Origin: Sandaracinaceae bacterium
GTDB taxonomy: Bacteria; Myxococcota_A; Polyangia; Polyangiales; Houyiibacteriaceae
Direction of reading: 5' to 3'
Length of the DNA: 8,025 nucleotides
Assembly: GCA_012514415.1 (NCBI GenBank)
Contig: JAAZAH010000189.1
Coordinates: forward strand, 1 to 8,025
Below are positions 1 through 6,419 of this stretch, piece after piece (the first letter of the stretch is position 1; each line of letters begins with the position of its first letter). Position numbers and translations under genes: made by a program. The notes under the pieces are model-generated. The model was not told the DNA's origin and ran no database searches. It saw only the letters and a list, made by a program, of their open reading frames with translations.

Positions 1-1
1 C

Positions 2-1609
2 TCCGTAAGCTGCATCTACGGCATCGGCTCGGCCGAGTGGTATCAGGAGATGCTCATCGAGCTGAACGTCGGGGACGAGCTTCGACGAGATGAATTCCTC
101 CGCCGCCTCGTCGACATTCAATACGCAAGAAACGACGTCGACTTTCACCGAGGGACCTTCCGCGTTCGCGGCGATATCGTCGAGATCTTCCCCGTCGATG
201 CCGAAGATCGCGCGATCCGCATCGAGTACTGGGGCGATGAGATTGAGCGGATCTCCGAGATCGATCCCCTCCGAGGTCGAACGCTGAACGAACTCCGCTC
301 CTATTCGGTCTATCCGGGGAGCCACTATGTCACGCCGGAGCAGCAGATGCGCCGCGCGATCGAGAGCATCCGCGAAGAGCTCGCGGAAGTGCTCGTGGAA
401 CTTGAGTCCGAAGGGAAGCTTCTCGAGAGACAGCGCCTTGAAGAGCGGACGCTCTACGATCTCGAGCTCCTCGAACAGATGGGCTTCTGCCACGGCATCG
501 AGAACTACTCGCGCCACCTTTCGGGGCGAAAAGCCGGCGATCCTCCCCCCACATTGATCGATTATTTCCCGAAGGATTTTCTCCTCATCGCCGACGAGTC
601 GCATATCACCATCCCGCAAATCGGTGCCATGTTCAAAGGGGATCGCGCGCGAAAGACGACCCTTGTGAAGCACGGCTTCCGCCTTCCGAGCGCGCTCGAT
701 AACCGACCGCTCCAATTCGAAGAGTGGGAGGCGCGCGTGAACCAAATCATCTACGTGAGCGCGACTCCCGGCGATTATGAGCTCGAAAAATCCGAGGGCG
801 TCGTCGTCGAACAGCTCATCCGCCCGACTGGGCTTCTCGATCCCGAGATCGAAATTCGTCCCGTTCGGCATCAGGTCGACGATCTTCTCCACGAGATTCG
901 CCTACGCGTCGATCGCAACGAACGCGTGCTCGTCACCACACTCACCAAACGCATGGCCGAGGATCTCACGGAGTATTATTCCGAGCTGGGCATCCGCGTT
1001 CGTTATCTCCATAGCGATATCGATACGATTGAGCGGGTGGAGCTTCTCCGCGATCTCCGGCGCGGCGAATACGACGTCCTCGTCGGCATCAACCTCCTCC
1101 GCGAGGGCCTCGATCTTCCCGAGGTGAGCCTCGTTGCGATCCTCGACGCCGACAAAGAGGGCTTTCTACGTTCGCCTCGCTCGCTCATCCAAACCATCGG
1201 TCGCGCCGCGCGTAATGCCGAGGGTCGCGTGCTCATGTACGCCGATAAAATCACCGGGGCGATGCGCCAAGCGATCGATGAGACAGAGCGGCGCCGCGCC
1301 TATCAAAAGGCGTACAACGAAACGCATGGCATCCGCCCGGCCACGGTGAAGAAGGCCATCCTCGAGCTCGATCCTTCACTCGGAACCACCGATTATGTGG
1401 CCATCCCGATCGTCAGCGAGGCGCGCATCGAGGACAAGGGGCTCGACCGCGCCGAACTGATCGCTGCCATCCGTAGCGAGATGCTCCTCGCCGCCGAAAA
1501 TCTCGAGTTCGAGCGCGCCGCTGCACTTCGCGATCGTCTGGTCGAGCTCGAGGGCAAAAAAGAATCGAAGGGCAGAGCCGCACCTCCGAGACGGAAGAAG
1601 CGTGGTTGA
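2..1609 (+). CDS. uvrB: UvrB, excinuclease ABC subunit B (5' end outside window)
   Basis: UvrB is the damage-verifying helicase of nucleotide excision repair. It is loaded by UvrA, then recruits UvrC for dual incision in the cytoplasm. The frame is open from base 2, so the gene enters from the left; the ATG at 50 is internal, since the codons before it read SCIYGIGSAEWYQE, typical of UvrB. About 535 residues remain of a usual ~670; the Walker A motif and the DNA-gripping beta-hairpin are therefore lost off the edge. Visible helicase motifs are DESH (bases 593-604) followed by ITIPQIGAMFKGDRARK, VSATPGDYELEKS, and the C-terminal RecA-like block LLREGLDLPEV...QTIGRAARN. The end carries a UVR motif (EMLLAAENLEFERAAALRDR), the UvrC-binding element, then a short basic tail. 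No frameshift is seen. Identification is secure. Confidence 0.98.
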   Translation, partial: SVSCIYGIGSAEWYQEMLIELNVGDELRRDEFLRRLVDIQYARNDVDFHRGTFRVRGDIVEIFPVDAEDRAIRIEYWGDEIERISEIDPLRGRTLNELRSYSVYPGSHYVTPEQQMRRAIESIREELAEVLVELESEGKLLERQRLEERTLYDLELLEQMGFCHGIENYSRHLSGRKAGDPPPTLIDYFPKDFLLIADESHITIPQIGAMFKGDRARKTTLVKHGFRLPSALDNRPLQFEEWEARVNQIIYVSATPGDYELEKSEGVVVEQLIRPTGLLDPEIEIRPVRHQVDDLLHEIRLRVDRNERVLVTTLTKRMAEDLTEYYSELGIRVRYLHSDIDTIERVELLRDLRRGEYDVLVGINLLREGLDLPEVSLVAILDADKEGFLRSPRSLIQTIGRAARNAEGRVLMYADKITGAMRQAIDETERRRAYQKAYNETHGIRPATVKKAILELDPSLGTTDYVAIPIVSEARIEDKGLDRAELIAAIRSEMLLAAENLEFERAAALRDRLVELEGKKESKGRAAPPRRKKRG

Positions 1610-1677
1610 TACGGCGGATGCATTCCTTCGTACGCATCGCTTCGGGCCCATAAGGAGCCAAGAAAACGATCGTACAG

Positions 1678-1707
1678 TTGAAGAAGCGCCGTACGCCTCT
1701 CTACAAA
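1678..1707 (+). promoter_or_regulatory. Possible sigma70-type promoter after uvrB
   Basis: TTGAAG (1678-1683) and TACAAA (1702-1707) are separated by 18 bp within the uvrB to CFI-box gene gap. Both hexamers are only partial matches to the consensus. A transcript from here would have a leader of about 70 nt. It competes with the extended -10 element further downstream as the promoter of the envelope operon. Confidence 0.3.
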
Positions 1708-1764
1708 CTCACGTCTAACAAAGCGGATTCCTAATCTCCGGCTGTTCCACCAAAAGATTTCTCG

Positions 1765-1773
1765 TGGTATTGT
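1765..1773 (+). promoter_or_regulatory. Extended -10 element in front of the CFI-box gene
   Basis: TGGTATTGT fits the extended -10 pattern TGnTATnnT. It ends 12 nt before the ATG at 1786, so transcription would start about 5 nt upstream of the codon, leaving almost no leader. The -35 position at 17 bp spacing (TTCCAC) is poor, which an extended -10 can tolerate. No proper ribosome-binding site lies between this element and the ATG. Confidence 0.4.
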
Positions 1774-1785
1774 CACACCTCGAGA

Positions 1786-3627
1786 ATGAGGACGATGAGG
1801 TGGTTTGGGGTCAGCCTTTTTTGCCTTTCGTGCGCCCTCCTGCCTCCCCGCGCGGAAGCTGAGGGCGTGCTCCGCGTGCGCTTCACCCCCACGGAGCGCG
1901 CGCAGATCGCCATCTTTCTCGAAAATGACAAGGGTGAGTTCATCGAGACCCTCGCCCTCACCCATGCGACCGCTCTCCGCGGGATTGGTAACCGGCCTGG
2001 CGCGCTCCAGATGAATAGCGGTTTTCGTTGGCCCTATGGTCGCCGCGAAGGGGTGCTTCCGATTTGGGCGCATCGTCGCGCAACCGTCGAGGCGCCGTTT
2101 CGGCGAGTGATCTTCCAAGATAGGATCACTGAGGGTTATGCCGCACGCAACGTGCCCGACCACAGTACCGACGATTATTTTTGCCTTAGTTTTAACGTCG
2201 ATCGTTCCAAAAAAGACGCGCTCGATGCCGTCAGCTGCGCGAGCGTCTTCTCGAGCGATAAGGGCCGCTATCTCGATGTGGACGATCTTGAACGCGGCTA
2301 CGCCGAGCCTTTCGAGATCCGCCCGCGTGAGCGCACCATGCGCCCACTCTCCTTTGAGTCCCTTTATCCTCCGCGGCTCGATCTTGAGAGCTTCGGAATC
2401 TACGATCACCTCGACGCGCGAAACTATCGGGAGGATGCGCGTCTTGCCATGCCCACGATCGACGCCGTGAGCATGGCCACACCTCGGGGCGACGTACCCT
2501 TCGGGTTCCAATGGCATCTCCCGCGCGATCTCCCCTTCGGCCGTTATTGGCTCTATGTCGAGATCCACACCGAAGGGGACCACAACGATTATTATTCGAC
2601 CGCGCGTTTTCCAACGCCCGGAACGAGCGATAAGAATCCGACCGGAGATTGGGATAGTTGGGCGCGAAACTTTGGCTATCCCTTTCGCGGTCAACCCTCC
2701 ATCGTCTATCGCGCGCCCATCGAGATCAACGGTACGCAAACGCGAAGCGATGTCAGCGAGCCGTTTGGCTATGGTGAGCTTCACGGCGCCGATGGACGCA
2801 TCCGCCCCATCGATCATACGATTACGGACGATCCGATACGTCGACCTGGAAGCGGCGCCGATCGCCTCCGAAAGCTCGGTGATCAGCCGCGTCTCAGCGT
2901 CGAAGCCGCCTTTTTCACCGAGGAAGAATGCGCGGGCCCGCTCCCCCTCGCCGATGAGCTTCGCGCCAAGCCTCATGGGGATGAGCGGCGAAGTCATCAT
3001 CATGCCGAGGTAAGCTTTATCCCGCGCCGCGGGTCGGTTCCCATCTTTGAATGGGAGGTGGTGATCGCGAGGGAGCCCATCGAAAGCGATGAGGATTTTG
3101 AACGGGCAAGCGAAGCCAACGCGGCAGAGCTCGATACCGTCGCTCTCAGCCTCTGCGTCGCCGATTCCGAAACGTACGAACGAAACTGCCCCGATTACGA
3201 TGAGCCCATCGCCTTCGAAATCGGCCAGCTCAGCTTCCTTACCGAATATTTCGTCGGCGTTCGCGCATTCGATTATTGCGGAAGGCGCGGGCCGATCGCG
3301 ACGGCGCAATTTACGACGACAGAGATCAACTATACGACCGTTTCGCCCTGTTTTGTGGCGACGGCTGCCTATGGGACGCCCTTTGCCGATGAGATCGTCG
3401 TGCTCAGACGCTTTCGAGACGAGGTGCTTCGGCCAAATCGGCTGGGGCGCGCATTTCTTCACGCCTACGAGCAGATCGGGCCGCCCCTCGCACACTTCAT
3501 CGAAAAGAGCGAAACGCGGCGTGCCATCGCGCGCGCCCTCCTGCGTCCGATCACCCGCCTCATCGGCTTCGTTCATGAGCGCCTGAGCGTTGGCCCCCTT
3601 TCCGGTGAACGAGAGGCAACGAGATGA
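1786..3627 (+). CDS. Secreted protein with FN3-like region and C-terminal CFI-box domain
   Basis: The function is unknown. Residues 1-25 look like a Sec signal peptide: basic start (MRTMRW), hydrophobic FGVSLFCLSCALL, and a cleavage site after AEA. Residues 28-100 (AQIAIFLENDKGEFIETLALT...) faintly resemble DUF2271-type secreted domains; this is tentative. A middle region contains paired cysteines (133/151) and HTEGDHNDYY near 261. Residues about 408-512 read as a fibronectin type III fold ending LTEYFVGVRAFDYCGRRGP, with cysteines 457, 468 and 498. Residues 521-595 start PCFVATAAYG, then carry RRFRDEVL and GRAFLHAYEQIGPPLAHFI, matching the CFI-box-CTERM domain found at the ends of exported bacterial proteins. 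The stop overlaps the next start (ATGA), so the gene probably heads a three-gene operon. The start could be the ATG at 1786 or at 1795; GAGG lies 3 nt before the second. Confidence 0.88.
   Translation: MRTMRWFGVSLFCLSCALLPPRAEAEGVLRVRFTPTERAQIAIFLENDKGEFIETLALTHATALRGIGNRPGALQMNSGFRWPYGRREGVLPIWAHRRATVEAPFRRVIFQDRITEGYAARNVPDHSTDDYFCLSFNVDRSKKDALDAVSCASVFSSDKGRYLDVDDLERGYAEPFEIRPRERTMRPLSFESLYPPRLDLESFGIYDHLDARNYREDARLAMPTIDAVSMATPRGDVPFGFQWHLPRDLPFGRYWLYVEIHTEGDHNDYYSTARFPTPGTSDKNPTGDWDSWARNFGYPFRGQPSIVYRAPIEINGTQTRSDVSEPFGYGELHGADGRIRPIDHTITDDPIRRPGSGADRLRKLGDQPRLSVEAAFFTEEECAGPLPLADELRAKPHGDERRSHHHAEVSFIPRRGSVPIFEWEVVIAREPIESDEDFERASEANAAELDTVALSLCVADSETYERNCPDYDEPIAFEIGQLSFLTEYFVGVRAFDYCGRRGPIATAQFTTTEINYTTVSPCFVATAAYGTPFADEIVVLRRFRDEVLRPNRLGRAFLHAYEQIGPPLAHFIEKSETRRAIARALLRPITRLIGFVHERLSVGPLSGEREATR
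3611..3616 (+). promoter_or_regulatory. Ribosome-binding site for the DUF4266 lipoprotein gene
   Basis: GAGAGG lies inside the end of the CFI-box gene, 7 nt before the ATG at 3624. It supports the ATG that overlaps the upstream TGA stop, and suggests translational coupling between the two genes. Confidence 0.55.
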
Positions 3628-3845
3628 TGCAGCGCCCGCATTTCGCATGCTTTTTCTTGAGCGCGCTCTTCGTCTTCTCCTCGTGCGTCCGGGTTCAGCC
3701 CTACGAACGCGTGCACCACGCCGACCCCAAGATGGACACCGGGCACGAGCGCGCCGAGTCGCAATTTCGCGTGCACGTCCACGACGCGCGTGAAGGCGCG
3801 ACCGCCGGCTACGGCTCGAGCGGCGGAGGCTGCGGTTGCAATTGA
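3624..3845 (+). CDS. DUF4266-type small lipoprotein ending in GGGCGCN
   Basis: This 73-residue protein has a lipoprotein signal (hydrophobic ACFFLSALFVFSS, then Cys21) and would leave a 53-residue lipid-anchored mature chain. The lipobox VFSSC is non-ideal because Phe sits at -3. The mature part has YERVHHADPKMD, then an acidic/His-rich stretch (His 31, 32, 41, 51, 53), RE at 56-57, and the glycine-rich end SSGGGCGCN with Cys70 and Cys72. The layout P..RE..A.P.M plus a GGGCGCN terminus is what I know as DUF4266. These genes are commonly found beside DUF3570 genes, as here, which strengthens both calls. The biochemical role is unknown; the CGC end could bind metal, form disulfides or be modified, but that is inference. 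ATG 3624 overlaps the upstream stop (ATGA); ATG 3627 is the alternative. Confidence 0.88.
   Translation: MMQRPHFACFFLSALFVFSSCVRVQPYERVHHADPKMDTGHERAESQFRVHVHDAREGATAGYGSSGGGCGCN
3824..3829 (+). promoter_or_regulatory. Ribosome-binding site for the DUF3570 gene, inside glycine codons
   Basis: CGGAGG lies in the glycine codons (GGC GGA GGC) of the conserved GGGCGCN tail of the preceding gene. It sits 6 nt before the TTG at 3836 and 12 nt before the TTG at 3842, so it selects TTG 3836 as the start. The downstream gene is probably translated by coupling to the lipoprotein gene. Confidence 0.65.
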
Positions 3846-4963
3846 GAAGAGCGCTCGTTCCTTTCTGCCTCGCCCTCGCCCTGCTCTCTCCGCTCGCCGC
3901 CGCCGACGAGTTGACCGGGGATGTGAGCGGCGCCGTCATGCTCCGCCACAACTACTATCTCGAGCGGAGTACGCGAGTGATCGCACCCGAGGCGGGCATC
4001 CGCCTCGACCTCCCTTCGGCCACGACGATCGAAGCCGTTTATCTCATCGACGCGATCACCAGCGCGAGCTTGGCCGCCGGAGCGCTCGAAGACGTCGCAT
4101 TCACCGAGGTCCGCCACGACGTCGCGGCGCGCATCGAGCAGCGGATCGACATCAACGGCAATCCGGCGGCGTTCGGGGCGCTCATCCGCCGAAGCCATGA
4201 GCCCGACTACGACTCCCTCGCCGTTAGCCTGATGGCGCGCGCCGAAATGAACCAGCGCAACACCGCGGTCGGATTCCGCCTGAACTTCCTCGAAGATGAG
4301 GTGCGCCAAACTTTTCGCGGTCGCGATAACACACCGACGACCATGGATTTTCGTGAACGGCTCTCCGGCGTTGGTTTCGGGATGACGCTCACGCAGCTCC
4401 TCTCACGAACCGTCAGCGCGGGCGGCGAATACGAGATCGTTGTGCTTGATGGATTTACGGCGAATGCCTATCGGCGCGTTGTGGTCGCCGGAACGCCGCT
4501 TCCCGAGAAACACCCCGACTCACGGCGACGCCATTCGGTCGCTGGACGCCTTGCCATCCTCTTCCCCGCGATCGCGACTAGCCTCCACGTGCACATGCGG
4601 CTTTATCGTGACGACTGGAAGATCCGCGCCATCACACCAGAGCTTCGCGTCTACCACTCGCTCGGCGAGAGCGCGCACCTTCGACTCCGCTACCGCTTCT
4701 ATCAGCAGTCCGCCGCATTCTTTCATCTTGAAACCGGCGAATATCAGATCGACGATCCCTATCGAACCGCCGATCCAAAGATGTCGGCCTTCCATAGCCA
4801 TACACTTGGCGGACAGATGAAGATCTTTGGGCGCTTCCTCGAAGCCGGGCGATTTCCTCGCCTGGCCGATCTCAGTTTCGACCTCGGCTTCGAGTACATC
4901 TTCAATACGAACGCCTATGGAAACGGCCTGATCACGCAAGCGGGCATGCATATCCCATTTTAG
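3836..4963 (+). CDS. DUF3570-type outer-membrane beta-barrel protein
   Basis: This 375-residue exported protein has a clear Sec signal (MQLRRALVPFCLALALLSPLAAA, cleavage near residue 23 before DELTGD). The rest alternates polar and hydrophobic residues in short strands with many aromatics (RLRYRFYQQSAAFF, LSFDLGFEYIF) and ends ...AGMHIPF. A terminal phenylalanine is the usual signal for insertion by the BAM machinery. Length and layout fit DUF3570, a family of predicted outer-membrane proteins usually encoded next to DUF4266, as seen here. The function is unknown. The start is TTG at 3836, placed by a CGGAGG site 6 nt upstream, giving a 10-nt overlap with the lipoprotein gene; TTG 3842, overlapping that gene's stop as TTGA, is an alternative. 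I see no ATG that would keep the signal peptide. The assignment rests on signal, terminal residue and partner rather than a detected motif. Confidence 0.85.
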   Translation: MQLRRALVPFCLALALLSPLAAADELTGDVSGAVMLRHNYYLERSTRVIAPEAGIRLDLPSATTIEAVYLIDAITSASLAAGALEDVAFTEVRHDVAARIEQRIDINGNPAAFGALIRRSHEPDYDSLAVSLMARAEMNQRNTAVGFRLNFLEDEVRQTFRGRDNTPTTMDFRERLSGVGFGMTLTQLLSRTVSAGGEYEIVVLDGFTANAYRRVVVAGTPLPEKHPDSRRRHSVAGRLAILFPAIATSLHVHMRLYRDDWKIRAITPELRVYHSLGESAHLRLRYRFYQQSAAFFHLETGEYQIDDPYRTADPKMSAFHSHTLGGQMKIFGRFLEAGRFPRLADLSFDLGFEYIFNTNAYGNGLITQAGMHIPF

Positions 4964-4966
4964 GGG

Positions 4967-4983
4967 GAAGCAATTTTTGCTTC
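4967..4983 (+). other. Perfect 17-nt hairpin after the DUF3570 gene
   Basis: GAAGCAA (4967-4973) and TTGCTTC (4977-4983) form a perfect 7-bp stem around a TTT loop, 3 nt after the DUF3570 stop. No T-run follows on either strand, so it is not a classical intrinsic terminator. It could protect the operon mRNA 3' end, or cover the region before the start of the downstream gene. Confidence 0.5.
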
Positions 4984-5001
4984 GTCCGTATCACGTAATT
5001 G

Positions 5002-5316
5002 ATGCACCTCAACGAACTCCAGAGTCGCGAGTTCTATCGCGATCCCCCTACCCCCCTCGAAGAGGATCTGCTCTATCTCCACTGCTCGCTCGCCTCATCC
5101 CGCTCGAGCGACGGACGAGAGCGGATCGTTCACCTTCTTCATTACCTCGAGTGCTTCCCTCTCGGCGCCCACAATCGCGTGATTGCTCAAAAGATCGAAG
5201 ATCTTCTCTATCAAGGCGAGTTCCTCGATCACGAGCGGAGCGCGCTTCGCGCACGCTACCGCGCCCTCCGCGATCCCTACATGCCCGCGATCGTCGAGCG
5301 CCTCGACTTCGGTTAA
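5002..5316 (+). CDS. Hypothetical protein, 104 residues
   Basis: I do not recognise this protein. It starts MHLNELQSREFYRDP, has no signal peptide or membrane segment, and looks like a mostly helical cytoplasmic protein rich in Leu, Arg and Glu (EEDLLYLHCSLA, RIVHLLHYLECF, VIAQKIEDLLYQG, SALRARYRALRDPYMP). It has two cysteines. The start is ATG 5002, or the directly preceding TTG 4999; an in-frame TAA at 4996 rules out anything earlier. No ribosome-binding site is visible, and the only purine-rich run (around 4962-4970) is too far away. It lies 38 bp after the DUF3570 gene on the same strand, so cotranscription is possible. Its TAA overlaps the TAA of the convergent pirin gene. The coherent helical pattern and gene-to-gene fit argue that it is real; the long frame on the other strand here is less plausible. 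Confidence 0.65.
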   Translation: MHLNELQSREFYRDPPTPLEEDLLYLHCSLASSRSSDGRERIVHLLHYLECFPLGAHNRVIAQKIEDLLYQGEFLDHERSALRARYRALRDPYMPAIVERLDFG

Positions 5317-6332
5317 TCGCGCCTTTCGATGCGCCCGTCCGGATAGCGCGCGAAGCGTCCCTCGCGATCATGAACCGGCGCCTCGCTGGACCAAGGCCAT
5401 CCGCCGAATCGCGTCCGCTGGTAGTCCGTGAAGGCGCGCCGAAGACCCTCATCATCGTTCATGACGAAAGGCCCATAATGTGCGACCGGTTCGCCGATGG
5501 GTTTACCTTGAAGGATGATGAGCGAGGCGCCCCCTTCTTCGGCCCGGATCACGACGGGGGCGCTGGGATCGAGCTCCGCGCCCTCGCCCGAGCGAAGCAC
5601 CTCTTCGCCGATACGCACTTCTTCTCCCTCAAAAAAATACGCGATCCTTCGTGTTCCCTCGGACGCGAGCCGCGCCGTTGGAAGCTCAATCGACGCTCCC
5701 TCTTCGAGTTCGAGATGCCAGATGGCGACGTCGCTATTTGGGCGCGACGCCCATGAGGAAGGCGGCGGATCGAGCGGCTCTTCATCGCCGATCGCGCCAG
5801 CGATGACGACGAGCTCCGCGCGCGCCCCACTCTCCGAGACCTGCGTCCGCTTGGGAGTCTCCTCGCTCCAAAAGATACGAAAATGCGGATCGGCGTATTT
5901 ATCAGCGGCGGGGAGGTTCAGCCAAATCTGAAAGAGCTCGAGCGGGTTCTTCTTCTCGCGTTCAAGAAGCGGAAACATCTCGGAGTGCACGATGCCGCCA
6001 CCCGCGGTGAGCCATTGGGTGTCGCCCCGCCCAAATCGAGCCGCCGCCCCGAGAGAGTCGGCGTGATCGCAGATCCCTCGGCGGACATAGGTGACTGTCT
6101 CAAAGCCGCGGTGCGGATGCGCCGGAAAGCCGGGCACGACCTCACCGTGGTACATATTCCACCCCGCCGGATTGCCAAAATCTTGTCCGATCAGGTGATC
6201 GCGAAGAAGCGCGGGATCGGGCCCGAGGTTTTCCCCACCCTCTGGGTAGTCATCGAGGTGATAGGCGATGAACAGAAAGGGGTCGACCGTAGGCCACGGC
6301 GATCCACCGAGCGGAAATCGTCTCAAAATCAT
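5313..6332 (-). CDS. Pirin-family bicupin protein
   Basis: Pirins are cytoplasmic iron-binding double-cupin proteins. Some degrade quercetin by dioxygenation and others act as regulators or stress proteins, so the exact role cannot be read from sequence. Counting from the longer possible start at 6371, the metal ligands are His85 and His87 (PGFPAHPHRGFETVTYV), His129 and Glu131 (TAGGGIVHSEMFP), with the same spacing as human pirin. The N-terminal cupin also shows DSLGAAARFGRGDTQWLTAGGG and LELFQIWLNLP. The C-terminal cupin spans about residues 215-310 and ends with GPFVMNDDEGLRRAFTDYQ, usual for the family. I chose the ATG at 6332 (MILRRFPLGG) because GGAAG lies 4 nt upstream and pirins begin this way; the ATG at 6371 adds 13 residues but has no ribosome-binding site. 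It lies downstream of the pseudouridine synthase gene on the same strand, with 87 bp between them. Its TAA overlaps the convergent gene's stop. Confidence 0.93.
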   Translation of the reverse strand: MILRRFPLGGSPWPTVDPFLFIAYHLDDYPEGGENLGPDPALLRDHLIGQDFGNPAGWNMYHGEVVPGFPAHPHRGFETVTYVRRGICDHADSLGAAARFGRGDTQWLTAGGGIVHSEMFPLLEREKKNPLELFQIWLNLPAADKYADPHFRIFWSEETPKRTQVSESGARAELVVIAGAIGDEEPLDPPPSSWASRPNSDVAIWHLELEEGASIELPTARLASEGTRRIAYFFEGEEVRIGEEVLRSGEGAELDPSAPVVIRAEEGGASLIILQGKPIGEPVAHYGPFVMNDDEGLRRAFTDYQRTRFGGWPWSSEAPVHDREGRFARYPDGRIERRD

Positions 6333-6336
6333 GACA

Positions 6337-6341
6337 CTTCC
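6337..6341 (-). promoter_or_regulatory. Ribosome-binding site deciding the pirin start
   Basis: On the minus strand GGAAG is followed by TGTC and then the ATG at 6332. GGAAGTG matches GGAGGTG at six of seven bases. No comparable site precedes the upstream ATG at 6371, so the shorter reading is preferred. Confidence 0.45.
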
Positions 6342-6395
6342 ATGATGCGCATCGCATCGCGCCTTTGCCATCGAAGCGCGCAGAATGATCTGTTG

Positions 6396-6408
6396 CGTTG
6401 AGGCAACG
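6396..6408. repeat. Short perfect inverted repeat between pseudouridine synthase and pirin genes
   Basis: CGTTG (6396-6400) and CAACG (6404-6408) are perfect inverted arms around AGG. An alternative pairing uses GTTGC and GCAAC around a 6-nt loop. It could be an operator or an mRNA hairpin between the two genes. No T-run follows it, so it is not an intrinsic terminator. Confidence 0.3.
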
Positions 6409-6419
6409 AGGCTCGTGCA

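Noticed and set aside
50..52. The ATG at 50 as the start of uvrB
   Set aside because: The frame is open to base 2, and the residues before it (SCIYGIGS...) are conserved UvrB sequence, so the gene is cut by the window edge.
1610..1785. An intrinsic terminator after uvrB
   Set aside because: Only weak stems (for example GATGC/GCATC with a 12-nt loop) are present, and none is followed by a T-run.
1795..1840. A lipobox in the CFI-box protein signal (CLSC)
   Set aside because: The residues before the cysteine do not fit a lipobox well, and a normal signal peptidase I site (AEA before EG) follows the hydrophobic stretch.
1393..3951. An 852-codon open frame on the minus strand, the longest in the window, opposite the end of uvrB, the CFI-box gene and the DUF4266 gene
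   Set aside because: It runs across three well-supported genes in different frames and across the intergenic gap. Its translation is Arg-rich and has no recognisable domain. The + strand products have signal peptides, a CFI-box and a lipobox. Long antisense frames are common in GC-rich DNA because stop codons are rare.
4977..5756. A 259-codon + strand frame over the orphan gene and the end of the pirin gene
   Set aside because: The translation is rich in Arg, Ser and Pro without domain character, and it lies opposite the clearly identified pirin C-terminal half.
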